Positions 15,782-25,309 of a stretch of DNA of 64,000 nucleotides are shown here, in pieces (the stretch's first letter is position 1; each line of letters starts with the position of its first letter). The stretch covers positions 124,001-188,000 of the forward strand of contig JAOAPE010000012.1 in NCBI GenBank assembly GCA_025462725.1. The letters are read 5' to 3'. The translations under genes were made by a program, and so were the position numbers. A model generated the notes under the pieces. That model made no database searches. It saw nothing but the letters and a program-made list of their open reading frames with translations, and was not told the origin of the DNA. Source of the stretch: Terriglobales bacterium (GTDB lineage: Bacteria; Acidobacteriota; Terriglobia; Terriglobales; Acidobacteriaceae).

Positions 15782-16008
15782 TTGTGGACACACTGTTTTC
15801 GTCGCCAGCCACTCTGGCCAGCTCACCTATTTCGCACCAGTGCGACACTGCGCATATGAGCGTTGCCGGATTCGGCTCAACTCACCCCCGATTGGCTTGT
15901 TAGTAGTACACTCGCCATCAGCTGGTCGCGAAGCAGGTTAAAATCAACGAAAACCTTGAATTTAAGCATCTATACTAGCATGGAGAAACTCAGCTTAAGG
16001 TAAGCATA

Positions 16009-17199
16009 ATGACCTATATCCCACGTCTTTTTCGCGGTCGAGCAGCAATTTCCTTCGTACTTTCCTGCGCCATGTCCATGGTTCTCTCTCCCGCTCTCGC
16101 TTTAGGGCAGCAAACCGCACCAGCCAAACCGGACCAAGATCAGACACCCAAACAGCAACAACAAAATCCCGCTGCGGGCGGTCCGCAAGGCGATATTGGC
16201 CCAATTGCCGTTCCCAAGAAGAAGACCGAAGAAAAGCCGCCTGAGAAACCGGAGAAGGTGAAGAATCCTGCCGGCTTGGAAGATTTTTCTCTCCGTGTAA
16301 ACGTTCCACTTGTTTCGCTCGACGTCAGCGTCCTGACGAAGGATGGACAATTCATCCCCGGACTCAAACGCGGTAATTTCCGCGTGATCGAAGATGGAGT
16401 CCCGCAGCAAGTCACGAATTTCAACCAGACTGAAGCGCCGATCACGGCTGTCTTGCTGGTCGAATTCGCAAATACGAACTATGCATTCATCAATGACATG
16501 TTGAATGGCGCTTACAGCTTCATGGGAGCGCTGAAACCCGAAGATTGGGTCGCCGTGATCAGCTATGACATGAAGCCGCAGATCATGGTGGACTTCACGC
16601 AGGACAAACGTGCGGTCGCTGGTGCTATCAATTCGTTGCGCATCCCCGGATTTAGCGAGACCAATCTTTTCGACGCCCTCTATGACACGCTTGACCGCAT
16701 AGACGGAATCGAAGGGCGCAAATACGTTGTTCTGATCTCCAGTGGCGTGGATACCTTCAGTCGCCTGACGTATGACAAGATTTTGGCCAAGCTGAAAAGT
16801 ACGCAGAACATCACGATTTATGCCGTCGGCACCGGACGCGCAGTCCGCGAGTACTATGACGCACGCGGGGCCATGGGTTCCATCGCCCAGCTCGATTACC
16901 TTCAGGCGGACAACCAGATGAACACCTTCGCGAAGATGACCGGAGGAATGGCCTATTTCCCGCGATTCCAAGCCGAGTTCCCTGAGATATTTCGCGACAT
17001 CGCGCAGACCATTCGTAATCAATACACCATCGCTTACCATCCAACCAATGCCAAACAGGACGGCAGCTATCGCAAGCTAAAAGTGGAATTGGTTGATGAG
17101 AACGGGCAGCCGCTCAAGGTCCAAGACCAGAAGGGCAAGAATGTGAAGTACCAAGTGGTTGCCCGCGATGGATACCGCGCGAAGCAAGTGGTGGAATAA
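16009..17199 (+). CDS. Secreted VWFA-related domain protein
   Basis: 396 residues. A signal segment (FVLSCAMSMVLSPALALGQQ) is followed by a Pro/Gln/Lys-rich linker to about residue 85. The VWFA-related domain follows: VPLVSLDVSVLTKDG, IEDGVPQQVTNF, then AVLLVEFANTNY near residue 145 and the DWVAVISYDMKPQIMVDF strand, KYVVLISSGVDTFSRLT and FPEIFRDIAQTIRNQYTIAY. The classic MIDAS DxSxS is replaced by EFANTN, as in many proteins of this acidobacterial subfamily. The end, RDGYRAK, is typical. The stop abuts, without a gap, the stop of the convergent ZIP gene. Role unknown; extracellular binding is inferred. Confidence 0.88.
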   Translation: MTYIPRLFRGRAAISFVLSCAMSMVLSPALALGQQTAPAKPDQDQTPKQQQQNPAAGGPQGDIGPIAVPKKKTEEKPPEKPEKVKNPAGLEDFSLRVNVPLVSLDVSVLTKDGQFIPGLKRGNFRVIEDGVPQQVTNFNQTEAPITAVLLVEFANTNYAFINDMLNGAYSFMGALKPEDWVAVISYDMKPQIMVDFTQDKRAVAGAINSLRIPGFSETNLFDALYDTLDRIDGIEGRKYVVLISSGVDTFSRLTYDKILAKLKSTQNITIYAVGTGRAVREYYDARGAMGSIAQLDYLQADNQMNTFAKMTGGMAYFPRFQAEFPEIFRDIAQTIRNQYTIAYHPTNAKQDGSYRKLKVELVDENGQPLKVQDQKGKNVKYQVVARDGYRAKQVVE

Positions 17200-17931
17200 C
17201 TAGATCGGCTTGAAGTAGTAGCGCAAGGTAAGCAGAAGTGCGACGCCCGCAAACACCACAAATGCCATCTTTACGCCCGGCTCTTTATTGACTTCTGGTA
17301 TCAAGTCGGACGCAGCCACATAGAGCGTAACGCCTGCTGCGATTGGTAAGCCAAACTCCAACCAATGCGAGAGCAAACTCATGGTGAGCACTCCGGCAAC
17401 CGTTGCAGCTCCTAAAAGTGCAGAGGATCCGAACGCTGTCCTTCGGCTGCTTCCGCTCGCAAGCATGACGGAAGCGACTGTGAATCCTTCCGGGATCTTG
17501 TGAAGAAAGACCGCGACAAAAATGATCCAGCCCAGCCACGCAGAAACCAAAAACCCTGAGGCAATGGCGATCCCGTCGAAGAAGGTATGGATCAGCAGGC
17601 CAAAAAGTACTGAATACCCTCGATGCATGTGTCCGAATTCATGAGCGTGCGTCTCTTCACCAAAATGAAAATGCGGAGTGACGGTGTGCTCAAAAAAATG
17701 AACGAGCAGATATCCGGCGAGTATGAAGAATGGCGTTCGATCATGCGCCAGGCGCGCGCCTTCCGGGATCATCTCTAAAATAGCGGCAGCGAGCATGAAT
17801 CCCGAACCCAGTGCCACGAAATACTTCAGGTAAGCATGGCTCCAGTTCTTTTGGACAATAATGAATCCGCCAAGCCCGTTGGCTAAGGCGGCCGTTAGGC
17901 CAAGCACGACACTGATGACGAGTGGATTCAT
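17200..17931 (-). CDS. ZIP family divalent metal transporter
   Basis: 243 residues, eight predicted membrane helices. The His-rich loop HFHFGEETHAHEFGHMHRG lies after helix 3 (residues about 85-105). Helices 4 and 5 bear the metal-site signatures HTFFDGIAIASGF and FLHKIPEGFTVASVML. Length matches bacterial ZupT/Zip proteins. It would bring zinc or iron-like divalent cations into the cytosol. ATG start at 17929-17931. It lies 36 bases downstream of ychF on the same strand and may be cotranscribed. No metal-responsive operator was recognised. Confidence 0.9.
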   Translation of the reverse strand: MNPLVISVVLGLTAALANGLGGFIIVQKNWSHAYLKYFVALGSGFMLAAAILEMIPEGARLAHDRTPFFILAGYLLVHFFEHTVTPHFHFGEETHAHEFGHMHRGYSVLFGLLIHTFFDGIAIASGFLVSAWLGWIIFVAVFLHKIPEGFTVASVMLASGSSRRTAFGSSALLGAATVAGVLTMSLLSHWLEFGLPIAAGVTLYVAASDLIPEVNKEPGVKMAFVVFAGVALLLTLRYYFKPI

Positions 17932-17967
17932 ACGGCAAAGCAGAATACCAGAGGAGTTGCTGAGTAT

Positions 17968-19050
17968 CTATCCACTGTGCCGGATGTGCATCACGTCGCC
18001 ATCCTGCACGATGTAATCTTTGCCTTCAAGGCGCAGCCAGCCTTTTGACTTCGCATTCGCTTCCGAACCTGCTTCCAGCAATTTGTCCCAGTGGATTGTC
18101 TCAGCGCGGATGAAATGCTTCTCCAGATCTGAGTGAATTGCGCCGGCAGCATTCTGCGCGCGGGAGTTTCGTTCCGTGGTCCACGCACGGCATTCATCTT
18201 CGCCCACAGTAAAGAATGAGATCAGACCCAGCAGTTCGTAGCTCTTTCGAATCAAGCGGCTTAATCCGCTTTCAGTCAGCCCGTAACTCGACAGGAAATC
18301 AGCCGCATCTGCATCAGACATTGATGCGAGTTCAGCTTCTACCTTGCCGCAGATTGCGGTTGCCCCAGCGTTTGGACGAGCAGCAACTTCCGTCAATCCA
18401 TACTTCGTGACAGCACCTTCCAAGTCCTTGCCCAACTCGCTGCTCTCGTTGACGTTCACCACGTAGAGGATCGGCTTCTGGCTCAGGAACATGAACCCGC
18501 GAATCCGCTTTCTATCATCCGCATCGATTTCCATTTCGCGAAGCGGGCGTTCCGTTTCCAAATGCGCCTTGCACCGGAGAATGAGGTCGTTCTCTCTCTC
18601 AAGTTCCGTTGTTTTCTGCTTCTTCAAGTCTTTCTGCAATCGCTCTAGCCGCTTCTCCACCTGACCGAGATCGTTCACGATGAGATCGAAGTCAACATTC
18701 TTGATGTCGCGTAGTGGATCGTTCTCTCCTATGTGGGGAATTGCCGGGTCATCAAACGCGCGAACCACGTGCGCCAAGGCATCGACGGTGCGCAGATTGT
18801 TCGCATAGGCGCTTTCCTTCAGTGCTTCTTGCCCGATGGCAGCGACATCCGCGTACTCAACGGATGTATGTACCAGTTTTTTTGGATTGTAAAGAGACGC
18901 AAGTTTGTCCAGCCGTTCGTCTGGCACTTTTGCGATTCCCAGATGTGCCTCACGCGGATTGTGAGCGCTCGCGGCGACATCCACCTTGGTTAAGATTTGA
19001 AACAGCGAAGTTTTGCCCACTTGGGGCAGGCCTATGATTCCAGTCTTCAT
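17968..19050 (-). CDS. ychF: YchF/OLA1-type ribosome-associated ATPase
   Basis: 360 residues, the standard length. G1 motif GLPQVGKTSLFQI near residue 7-19, with Gln-Val instead of the more usual Asn-Val. The nucleotide-specificity loop is VNVNESSELG near residue 205, matching the N-x-x-E motif that gives ATP preference over GTP. A coiled-coil arm lies around 125-190, and a C-terminal TGS domain from about 275 ends with the conserved LEGKDYIVQDGDVMHIRHSG. Obg-like ATPases act on ribosomes and stress responses. ATG start at 19048-19050. Confidence 0.95.
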   Translation of the reverse strand: MKTGIIGLPQVGKTSLFQILTKVDVAASAHNPREAHLGIAKVPDERLDKLASLYNPKKLVHTSVEYADVAAIGQEALKESAYANNLRTVDALAHVVRAFDDPAIPHIGENDPLRDIKNVDFDLIVNDLGQVEKRLERLQKDLKKQKTTELERENDLILRCKAHLETERPLREMEIDADDRKRIRGFMFLSQKPILYVVNVNESSELGKDLEGAVTKYGLTEVAARPNAGATAICGKVEAELASMSDADAADFLSSYGLTESGLSRLIRKSYELLGLISFFTVGEDECRAWTTERNSRAQNAAGAIHSDLEKHFIRAETIHWDKLLEAGSEANAKSKGWLRLEGKDYIVQDGDVMHIRHSG

Positions 19051-19125
19051 AATGGATGATTCGTTACGGGTGCTTTCTAAAGAGGAGCGGCAACAACAAT
19101 GATAAATGGTTAGCCGCCCAGATGG

Positions 19126-19593
19126 CTATCGCTGTGGCTTTTTCGCGACTAGCCATACCACTCCCAGTCCCAGCAGCAGTACTGCACCTTCAAGGCCAAC
19201 GGAGGTCCGATGCAGTTTGTCGAACTCTGCGCGCTTGGCCATATCTACATTCTTCTCGGCGACAACGAAGCGCAGGTCCTCTATGCGCGGAGTCACCCAA
19301 TACTGCGAGAACAGCGTCAGCGCAAACATGATGACGATCAGGAACTGGGGAATGCGACGGATACTTCGGTAGAGCGCCGCCGAAGCGATGAGGAATATCA
19401 CGGCGCAAAGCTGTCCGAGCGCATGCAAGGGAAAGAGCATGCGCGAGATCAGAAGACCGGCAAACGGCTGGCTGTCCTTGATCAATTCCATGGTCTTAAA
19501 GGTTGCCGGTGCAGCGATCAGCGAAAAAAAGATAATGCCGCCGAGCCAGGCGATGAGACACAGCAACAGCATGAATCTGAGCAGAGTATTCAT
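19126..19593 (-). CDS. DUF4149 domain membrane protein
   Basis: 155 residues with four membrane helices (near residues 5-25, 50-75, 80-100 and 130-150). The N-terminus LLCLIAWLGGIIFFSLIAAP and ISRMLFPLHALGQLCAVIFL match DUF4149 proteins of unknown function. It lies 13 bases after the DUF4870 gene, in the same direction, and completes a three-gene unit with the MoxR gene. TTG/GTG alternatives were not needed; ATG at 19591-19593. Confidence 0.8.
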   Translation of the reverse strand: MNTLLRFMLLLCLIAWLGGIIFFSLIAAPATFKTMELIKDSQPFAGLLISRMLFPLHALGQLCAVIFLIASAALYRSIRRIPQFLIVIMFALTLFSQYWVTPRIEDLRFVVAEKNVDMAKRAEFDKLHRTSVGLEGAVLLLGLGVVWLVAKKPQR

Positions 19594-19606
19594 CTTCGGG
19601 AATCTC

Positions 19607-20059
19607 CTATTTCGACCATCTCAGGGCAAGTCCTCCGATGAGCGGATACCGCGACCATCTGCCTTTGCTGCATTGAATCCCAAATACGATAGCCAACAAA
19701 ATGCTTATCGCATATTGAGCCATGAAAACAAGCCAAATTAGAGGGAAGAAAAACAATGCTTTGGGAACAGGCGCGTTCGGCCCTTGTGGCATTGAAGAGA
19801 ACGACATAAACATCGCAACAAAGAAGCCGATGAATGTCAGGATTGTTGCCAAGGTGGCCAGCACTTGCCAAATCAATGCTTGAAGAGCGTGAAAGCGGAC
19901 GTAGCGCGAGTTGCGCTTCACCAGGAAGATAATTAATGGCGCAAAGAAACTGCCAAACACTTGCAAAATGTGCGGCAGCATTGCGGAAGACCGTTCATCG
20001 TCGGTGGGTTCAGGAAATTCGGGAGTTCCAGGCTGAGTGATTTCCAGGTTTTCCGTCAC
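19607..20059 (-). CDS. DUF4870 domain membrane protein
   Basis: 150 residues. A short polar N-terminus precedes the signature MLPHILQVFGSFFAPLIIFL and the RYVRFHALQALIWQV block that define DUF4870; three helices follow. The start is a GTG at 20057-20059 inside GTGA, whose TGA is the stop of the upstream moxR-type gene, so translation is probably coupled. Function is unknown. MoxR neighbours are often membrane or VWFA proteins. Confidence 0.83.
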   Translation of the reverse strand: MTENLEITQPGTPEFPEPTDDERSSAMLPHILQVFGSFFAPLIIFLVKRNSRYVRFHALQALIWQVLATLATILTFIGFFVAMFMSFSSMPQGPNAPVPKALFFFPLIWLVFMAQYAISILLAIVFGIQCSKGRWSRYPLIGGLALRWSK

Positions 20060-21054
20060 ACGGGCACCGCGACGCTCTCAACCAACTCCGTCAACAGCTT
20101 GTCTGATTGTTCGGTCTTCTTCAGCGTGGACGAATACCGCGCATCCACCACAACGCGATGCGCAAATACAGGCACTGCAAGTCCTTTGAAATCGGACGGT
20201 GTTGCGAACGAGCGGCCTTCCAGGAAAGCCATCGCCTGCGCCGCGCGATACAGCATCAACGATCCCCGGGGAGATACTCCCAGCGAAAAGTATTCTGACT
20301 CACGGGTCTTCTTCACGATGGCCAACGCATAATCCAGCAGGGAATCGTCCACCCTGATCTTTTCTACTTCGTTCTGCATTGCTATGACTTCGGCGCCTGT
20401 GACAACAGCTTGCAGATCGTCCAATCTTGCCGCGCCCGCGGTGGCGCGTAGAATTTCGCGTTCGCTCGCCGATTCCGGATATCCCATCTTCACGCGCATG
20501 AGAAACCGGTCCATCTGAGATTCCGGCAGCGGATACGTCCCGTGGTGCTCCACAGGATTCTGCGTTGCGATCACCAGAAAAGGCTGCGGCAGCGGATGGC
20601 TCTGTCCATCAACTGTGACTTGATTCTCACTCATGGATTCCAGCAATGCCGACTGGGTCTTTGGAGTGGTGCGATTGATCTCATCAGCCAGCAACACGTT
20701 TGTGAAGACCGGTCCGGGTTTGAACTCGAACTTCTGTTCCATTGACGAGTAGATGGAAATCCCGAGCACGTCGCTGGGCAACATGTCGCTAGTAAATTGC
20801 ACCCGCTGGAATGTGCAATTGATAGCCCGTGCGATCGCATGTCCCAGCGTTGTTTTTCCCACGCCGGGCACGCCCTCAATTAAGAGATGTCCACGCGCCA
20901 AGATGGCCACGATCGCTAGGCGCACGACGTCATCTTTGCCTCTGATAATGCTTCGCAGAGCGTTCTCAAGTGGAGTGGCGCGACTATGCGCTTTTAGATT
21001 GCTGGGCTGTATGGCAGATTGAGACATCGGAATCGGGATTGTACCTGACTTCAT
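20056..21054 (-). CDS. MoxR family AAA+ ATPase
   Basis: 332 residues. Walker A EGVPGVGKTTLGHAIARA near residue 60, Walker B NVLLADEINRTTPKTQSALLE near residue 120, sensor 1 FLVIATQNPVEHHGTYPLPE and the MDRFLMRVKMGYP arginine-finger region. The C-terminal lid contains VSPRGSLMLYRAAQA. MoxR ATPases are chaperones for maturation of membrane or metal-loaded complexes and commonly pair with VWFA proteins. No such partner is in the unit; the downstream genes are DUF4870 and DUF4149. Divergent from ccmF by 93 bases. ATG at 21052-21054; an internal ATG ten codons in is possible. Confidence 0.93.
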   Translation of the reverse strand: MKSGTIPIPMSQSAIQPSNLKAHSRATPLENALRSIIRGKDDVVRLAIVAILARGHLLIEGVPGVGKTTLGHAIARAINCTFQRVQFTSDMLPSDVLGISIYSSMEQKFEFKPGPVFTNVLLADEINRTTPKTQSALLESMSENQVTVDGQSHPLPQPFLVIATQNPVEHHGTYPLPESQMDRFLMRVKMGYPESASEREILRATAGAARLDDLQAVVTGAEVIAMQNEVEKIRVDDSLLDYALAIVKKTRESEYFSLGVSPRGSLMLYRAAQAMAFLEGRSFATPSDFKGLAVPVFAHRVVVDARYSSTLKKTEQSDKLLTELVESVAVPV

Positions 21055-21147
21055 CTGGAGCTACCAAGCTGTGATTGTGACGCGCATCACAGCTTATTTG
21101 CGCCTATCTCTATACTTTGAAACAATACTCGGTTAGACACCCTCTCC

Positions 21148-23223
21148 ATGGCCTTGTTTGGCAGCTTCGCCCTTATTCTCGCGCTCGTACTTAGCTTTTA
21201 CTCGATGGCCGCCGGGGCCTTTGCGTTGTACATGGGCCCTCGGGCAGACCGTTTGGCGGAAACTGCCCGCCGGGCGGGTATAGCCACTTTCATCGCAGTC
21301 GTTGCAGCGGCAGTAGCTCTTGTCGTCTCCGTCCTGAACAACGATTTCTCTCTGGAGTACATTCGCGAGCACAGCAACATTGCTCTCCCCACTGCGTACA
21401 AGTTTGCCGCGCTCTGGTCCGGACAAGAAGGGTCACTTCTTTTCTGGGCATTGCTTCTTTCCGCTTACGCTTTTGTTGTACGAGTCAAATACCGCGTTGA
21501 CGTCAAGCTGACCGCCTACGCTTCAGTGATTCTCGCTGCAGTGCAGTTTTTCTTTTTGCTGCTGGTTAATTTCCCAGCACCTCCTTTCGCGCTGGCGAAG
21601 GGAACCATACCTGCGGACGGCAATGGATTGAACCCTCTTCTCCAATATCCGGAGATGGTCATCCACCCGCCGATGCTTTATTTGGGATATGTCGGAATGG
21701 CCGTGCCCTTCGCTTTCGCGTTGGGCGCCTTGATCATGCGGTATCCCGGCGAGAAATGGATTCACATCACTCGCCGCTGGACCATGGTCGCTTGGCTGTT
21801 TCTCACCTGCGGCATCTTTCTCGGCGCGCACTGGGCATATTCGGTCCTCGGCTGGGGAGGCTACTGGGGATGGGACCCCGTTGAAAACGCTTCCGTTCTG
21901 CCCTGGTTGACGGGAACCGCGTTCCTTCATTCCGTGATGATGCAGGAAAAGCGCGGCATGATGAAAGTCTGGAACGTATGGCTGATCTTCATTACGTTTC
22001 TTCTTTCCATCTTCGGCACATTTCTAACTCGAAGTGGAGTCGTCAGTTCTGTGCACGCCTTTGCGAACTCTCCGATCGGGAGTTGGTTCCTGACGTTTCT
22101 TGCAATCATCTTCGCGTTCTGCCTTTTCTCTTACATTAAGAACCGCGCGCACCTGAAGAGCGAGAACAAGTTGGAGTCGCTGGTCTCGCGTGAATCCAGT
22201 TTTCTTTTCAACAACCTCGTCTTGCTCGCCTCATGCTTCGCGATTCTATGGGGAACGCTTTTTCCTGTGCTGTCGGAATTCGTTCAGGGCAAGAAAGTCA
22301 CGGTTGGACCTCCATTCTTTAACAACGTAAATATTCCCATTGGCCTGTTCCTGTTGTTCCTGACTGCAGTTGGTCCGCTTCTCGCATGGCGCAGCACATC
22401 GTTCGACAGCGTAAAACGAAACTTCGCCATTCCTGCTGCGCTAGCGCTGCTTACGGCAATTGCGCTCATCGCTGGCGGAATGCGTCCTTGGGAGGAAGCC
22501 GCGAATTTCTATGCACTGATGGCGATCACTCTGTCGGTGCTCGTATTCGCCAGCATTTCCTCGGAGTTCATTCGCGGTGCGCGCGTCATTCGCGGACACA
22601 CCGGCATCGGCTGGGCAGCCTCGCTGGTTCAACTCACTCGACGCAACACCCGACGCTATGGCGGATATATCGTCCATTACGGCGTGCTTGTCATCTGCAT
22701 TGGATTTGCAGGCGCGGCGTTCAATCAGACCAACGAGCAGGAACTTGGGCTAAACGATTCCATGGCCATTGGCAAATACACCCTGGTCTGCCGGAAGTAC
22801 ACGCAGGATGACACTCCCAATTACGGTACGGAACTCGCGATCCTCGACGTCTATGAGAACGGCAAGAAACTGGAGACGATGTATCCGGAGCGCCGCTTCT
22901 ACAAATCGAGTCAACAGCCCAGCAGCATGGTCGCGATTCGCAGCACCATTCAGGAAGATCTGTACTTGGTTTACGCCGGGAAAAATCCTGACAATGACAA
23001 GCCCATCATCAAGGCCCATCTGAATCCGCTCGTAAGCTGGATATGGACAGGTGTGTGGATCATCGTTATTGGCACGTTCGTCTGCCTCGCTCCCAATTTG
23101 CCCGCAGCTCTCGCTGCACCGCGCAAACCCGCTGCCGGACAGGCCCCATCAGCGTCGAATGGTAATGGCAGCGCTTCGTCGAGCTCTTCTCCCCCCCGCG
23201 ACACAGTCGAGGTGGGCAAATGA
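21148..23223 (+). CDS. ccmF: Cytochrome c-type biogenesis protein CcmF
   Basis: Haem lyase component of system I cytochrome c maturation, acting in the inner membrane to attach haem to apocytochromes. 691 residues with some 14-15 membrane helices. The tryptophan-rich haem-handling motif GWGGYWGWDPVENASVLPWL is at about residues 234-253, and conserved His residues follow (TAFLHSV) with LTRSGVVSSVHAF near 295. An N-terminal SGQEGSLLFWALLL stretch is typical. The C-terminus has a Ser/Ala/Pro-rich cytoplasmic tail. The stop overlaps the ccmH start in ATGA, indicating coupled translation. Start ATG 21148. Confidence 0.95.
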   Translation: MALFGSFALILALVLSFYSMAAGAFALYMGPRADRLAETARRAGIATFIAVVAAAVALVVSVLNNDFSLEYIREHSNIALPTAYKFAALWSGQEGSLLFWALLLSAYAFVVRVKYRVDVKLTAYASVILAAVQFFFLLLVNFPAPPFALAKGTIPADGNGLNPLLQYPEMVIHPPMLYLGYVGMAVPFAFALGALIMRYPGEKWIHITRRWTMVAWLFLTCGIFLGAHWAYSVLGWGGYWGWDPVENASVLPWLTGTAFLHSVMMQEKRGMMKVWNVWLIFITFLLSIFGTFLTRSGVVSSVHAFANSPIGSWFLTFLAIIFAFCLFSYIKNRAHLKSENKLESLVSRESSFLFNNLVLLASCFAILWGTLFPVLSEFVQGKKVTVGPPFFNNVNIPIGLFLLFLTAVGPLLAWRSTSFDSVKRNFAIPAALALLTAIALIAGGMRPWEEAANFYALMAITLSVLVFASISSEFIRGARVIRGHTGIGWAASLVQLTRRNTRRYGGYIVHYGVLVICIGFAGAAFNQTNEQELGLNDSMAIGKYTLVCRKYTQDDTPNYGTELAILDVYENGKKLETMYPERRFYKSSQQPSSMVAIRSTIQEDLYLVYAGKNPDNDKPIIKAHLNPLVSWIWTGVWIIVIGTFVCLAPNLPAALAAPRKPAAGQAPSASNGNGSASSSSSPPRDTVEVGK

Positions 23224-23702
23224 TGAAGTTCCTCCAACATCGTCGACTCGCATCAGTCATCCTTGTCGTGCTACTCGCCTTGTTCACCGTTGGCGCCGAC
23301 AACATTAATCAACGCTTCGAGAAAACAGGCCACGAGCTCATGTGTACCTGTGGTTGCAATCAGATATTGCTCGAGTGTAATCACGTTGGATGTCCATCGT
23401 CTGATGGCATGCGAAACGAGCTCATGGCTGGAGTCAAAGCCAATGTGAACGATGACACTGTGCTACAAACATTTGTCGCGAAGTACGGGCCAACAGTTTT
23501 GGCAGCTCCCACGCTGGTCGGATTCGATCGTGTAGCGTGGATCACTCCGTATGCAGTCTTTCTTTTTGGCATCGGTCTGACGATTCTTATAGTCCGCAAT
23601 TGGAAGCACATGCCGAAGCCAACGCACGCCGCCGGAACTCCGGAGATGACTGACACACTAAAAAGTTTTCGCGATCGCGCCAGAGAGGAGACGGAACTAT
23701 GA
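23220..23702 (+). CDS. ccmH: Cytochrome c-type biogenesis protein CcmH
   Basis: 160 residues. A signal/anchor helix at about 9-25, then the redox motif in HELMCTCGCNQILLECNH. Classical CcmH has R-C-x-x-C; here the cluster is C-T-C-G-C, so which pair is redox-active is unclear. A second helix at about 105-125 anchors the C-terminus. The family reduces apocytochrome haem-binding cysteines in the periplasm. It overlaps ccmF by four bases upstream and the next gene by four bases downstream. Confidence 0.9.
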   Translation: MMKFLQHRRLASVILVVLLALFTVGADNINQRFEKTGHELMCTCGCNQILLECNHVGCPSSDGMRNELMAGVKANVNDDTVLQTFVAKYGPTVLAAPTLVGFDRVAWITPYAVFLFGIGLTILIVRNWKHMPKPTHAAGTPEMTDTLKSFRDRAREETEL

Positions 23703-23980
23703 TCATTGCCGCTTGTGCACTCCTCTTCGCGAGCCTTTTCGTTTACGTCTTCGCGCCTGTCGCCAATCTTGCTCACGGGGAACAGAAATCGCGGTTGACC
23801 TATTTACGAGAGCGCAAAGATGTTATTTACGAAAATCTGCGCGACTTGAATTTTGAATTCAAGGCAGGCAAGTTTCCCGAACCCGATTACATCGCGATGC
23901 GTGCTGGCCTTGAGGATGAAGCCGCACAGGTGCTCGCCGAGATCGATTCACTTGAACGCGCTTCCGCGCAAATACGATAG
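23699..23980 (+). CDS. Short CcmI-like cytochrome c biogenesis protein
   Basis: 93 residues: one N-terminal membrane helix (IIAACALLFASLFVYVFAPV) followed by a helical segment with RKDVIYENLRDLNFEFKAGK and PEPDYIAMRAGLEDEAA. This matches the short anchor region of CcmI-like proteins, lacking the C-terminal TPR domain that holds apocytochromes. Translationally coupled to ccmH through an ATGA overlap. Role in the pathway is inferred from position and the helix pattern. Confidence 0.75.
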   Translation: MIIAACALLFASLFVYVFAPVANLAHGEQKSRLTYLRERKDVIYENLRDLNFEFKAGKFPEPDYIAMRAGLEDEAAQVLAEIDSLERASAQIR

Positions 23981-23988
23981 TCATTTTT

Positions 23989-25218
23989 ATGAGGTGTGCC
24001 AGTTTGCAATATCGCATTCCGAAAGCATTCATTTTGGCTCTCCTAGTGACGGCCAGCCTGTACTCGTCCGCTGCTGATCTCACTGGCACCGTCACAAATA
24101 AGACCACAAACAAACCCGCTGTCGGCGACGATGTGATCCTGCTGCGCCTTGCGCAGGGCATGGACGAAGTCGCACGAACAAAGACTGACGCACAGGGGCA
24201 TTTCAAACTGAACGTCGCTGATGCTGGCACAGCACACCTGGTGCGAGTCAATCACCGCAACGTGAACTACCATCGGCCCGCGCCTCCGGGCACAACCTCC
24301 GTAGACGTTGATGTTTTCGACGCCGCCGAATCGCTCGACAACATCTCTCAATCGGTTGACGTGATGCGACTCGAAGCCGATGGCGGCGAATTGCGAGTCG
24401 TCGAGATGTACGGGATCAACAACGCATCGAACCCGCCGCGCACGCTGATGTCGCCGAAAAGTTTCGAAATGGTATTGCCTGATGGGGCAAAGATTATGCA
24501 GGCGCTTGCTGCCGGTCCGGGTGGAATGCCTGTCACATCCACTCCAATTCCCACCGGAGAGAAGAACCATTACACGTTTCTATTTCCGATCCGCCCCGGC
24601 GAAACACGGTTCCAGGTCGCTTACTCAATGCCGTACAGCGGCAGCGCAAAGCTCGATCCGAAGTTGTTGCGTCCGACAGAAAACTTCGCGGTGAGTATTC
24701 CGAAGTCAATGCAGATCACTCCTGCTGCCGGCTCGAAGCTTGAAGCGAAAGGTGAAGACGCCGGCATGTCCGTTTACGTTGCGCAGAAGACCGCTGCAGG
24801 AGCGCCCGTCGGGTTCACGGTTTCGGGAACCGGCACCGTCGCGCTGGACAAGGGATCAGATGGCGCCGAACAGGGTGGCACCAATCCCAGCGATGCAGCG
24901 AACCGAACCGGTCCCGGCGGCGGACTCGGTACACCGATAAATACTCCTGACGGACTCTCCAAATACAAATGGTGGCTGATCGCCCTAGTGGCACTCATGC
25001 TAGTAGGTGGCGCTGCATACTCGATGAACTCGCTTCAAAATGTCGCGTCCGCCGCCGGCAGTAATACCATGGCCCCTTCTATGCAGCACACCCTTAAAGA
25101 AGAATTGTTTGAACTTGAATCCGAGAGGCTGCAGAATAAGATTTCGCCAGAAGAATACGCGAAAGCCAAAGCAGCGCTGGATCTGCTGATGTTGCGTGTT
25201 GCTTCCCGGAAAGGCTGA
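23989..25218 (+). CDS. Secreted/membrane-anchored carboxypeptidase-regulatory-like protein in the ccm operon
   Basis: 409 residues. Signal peptide near residues 12-29 (FILALLVTASLYSSAADL), then a CNA-B-like beta sandwich (LTGTVTNKTTNKPAVGDDVI, residues 30-110), a second beta-rich region to about 290, a Gly/Pro-rich linker, one membrane helix near 325-345 and a cytoplasmic tail. The tail, EELFELESERLQNKISPEEYAKAKAALDLLM, resembles the helical end of CcmI-type proteins. It follows the CcmI-like gene after 8 bases in the same direction, so a role in cytochrome c maturation is likely but inferred. No ribosome-binding site is strong before ATG 23989. Confidence 0.75.
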   Translation: MRCASLQYRIPKAFILALLVTASLYSSAADLTGTVTNKTTNKPAVGDDVILLRLAQGMDEVARTKTDAQGHFKLNVADAGTAHLVRVNHRNVNYHRPAPPGTTSVDVDVFDAAESLDNISQSVDVMRLEADGGELRVVEMYGINNASNPPRTLMSPKSFEMVLPDGAKIMQALAAGPGGMPVTSTPIPTGEKNHYTFLFPIRPGETRFQVAYSMPYSGSAKLDPKLLRPTENFAVSIPKSMQITPAAGSKLEAKGEDAGMSVYVAQKTAAGAPVGFTVSGTGTVALDKGSDGAEQGGTNPSDAANRTGPGGGLGTPINTPDGLSKYKWWLIALVALMLVGGAAYSMNSLQNVASAAGSNTMAPSMQHTLKEELFELESERLQNKISPEEYAKAKAALDLLMLRVASRKG

Positions 25219-25309
25219 CCGGCAGAGTTCCCCGGTTTAGCTCCAACCCAAGGTTTGCTGCTCGCATCCTTTAGTATTGAGTCATAATCTGTTCACGAGG
25301 GAACTGGAC

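Noticed and set aside
16102-17040. Minus-strand 312-codon reading frame
   Set aside because: Antisense shadow of the VWFA gene, which has a signal peptide and domain motifs.
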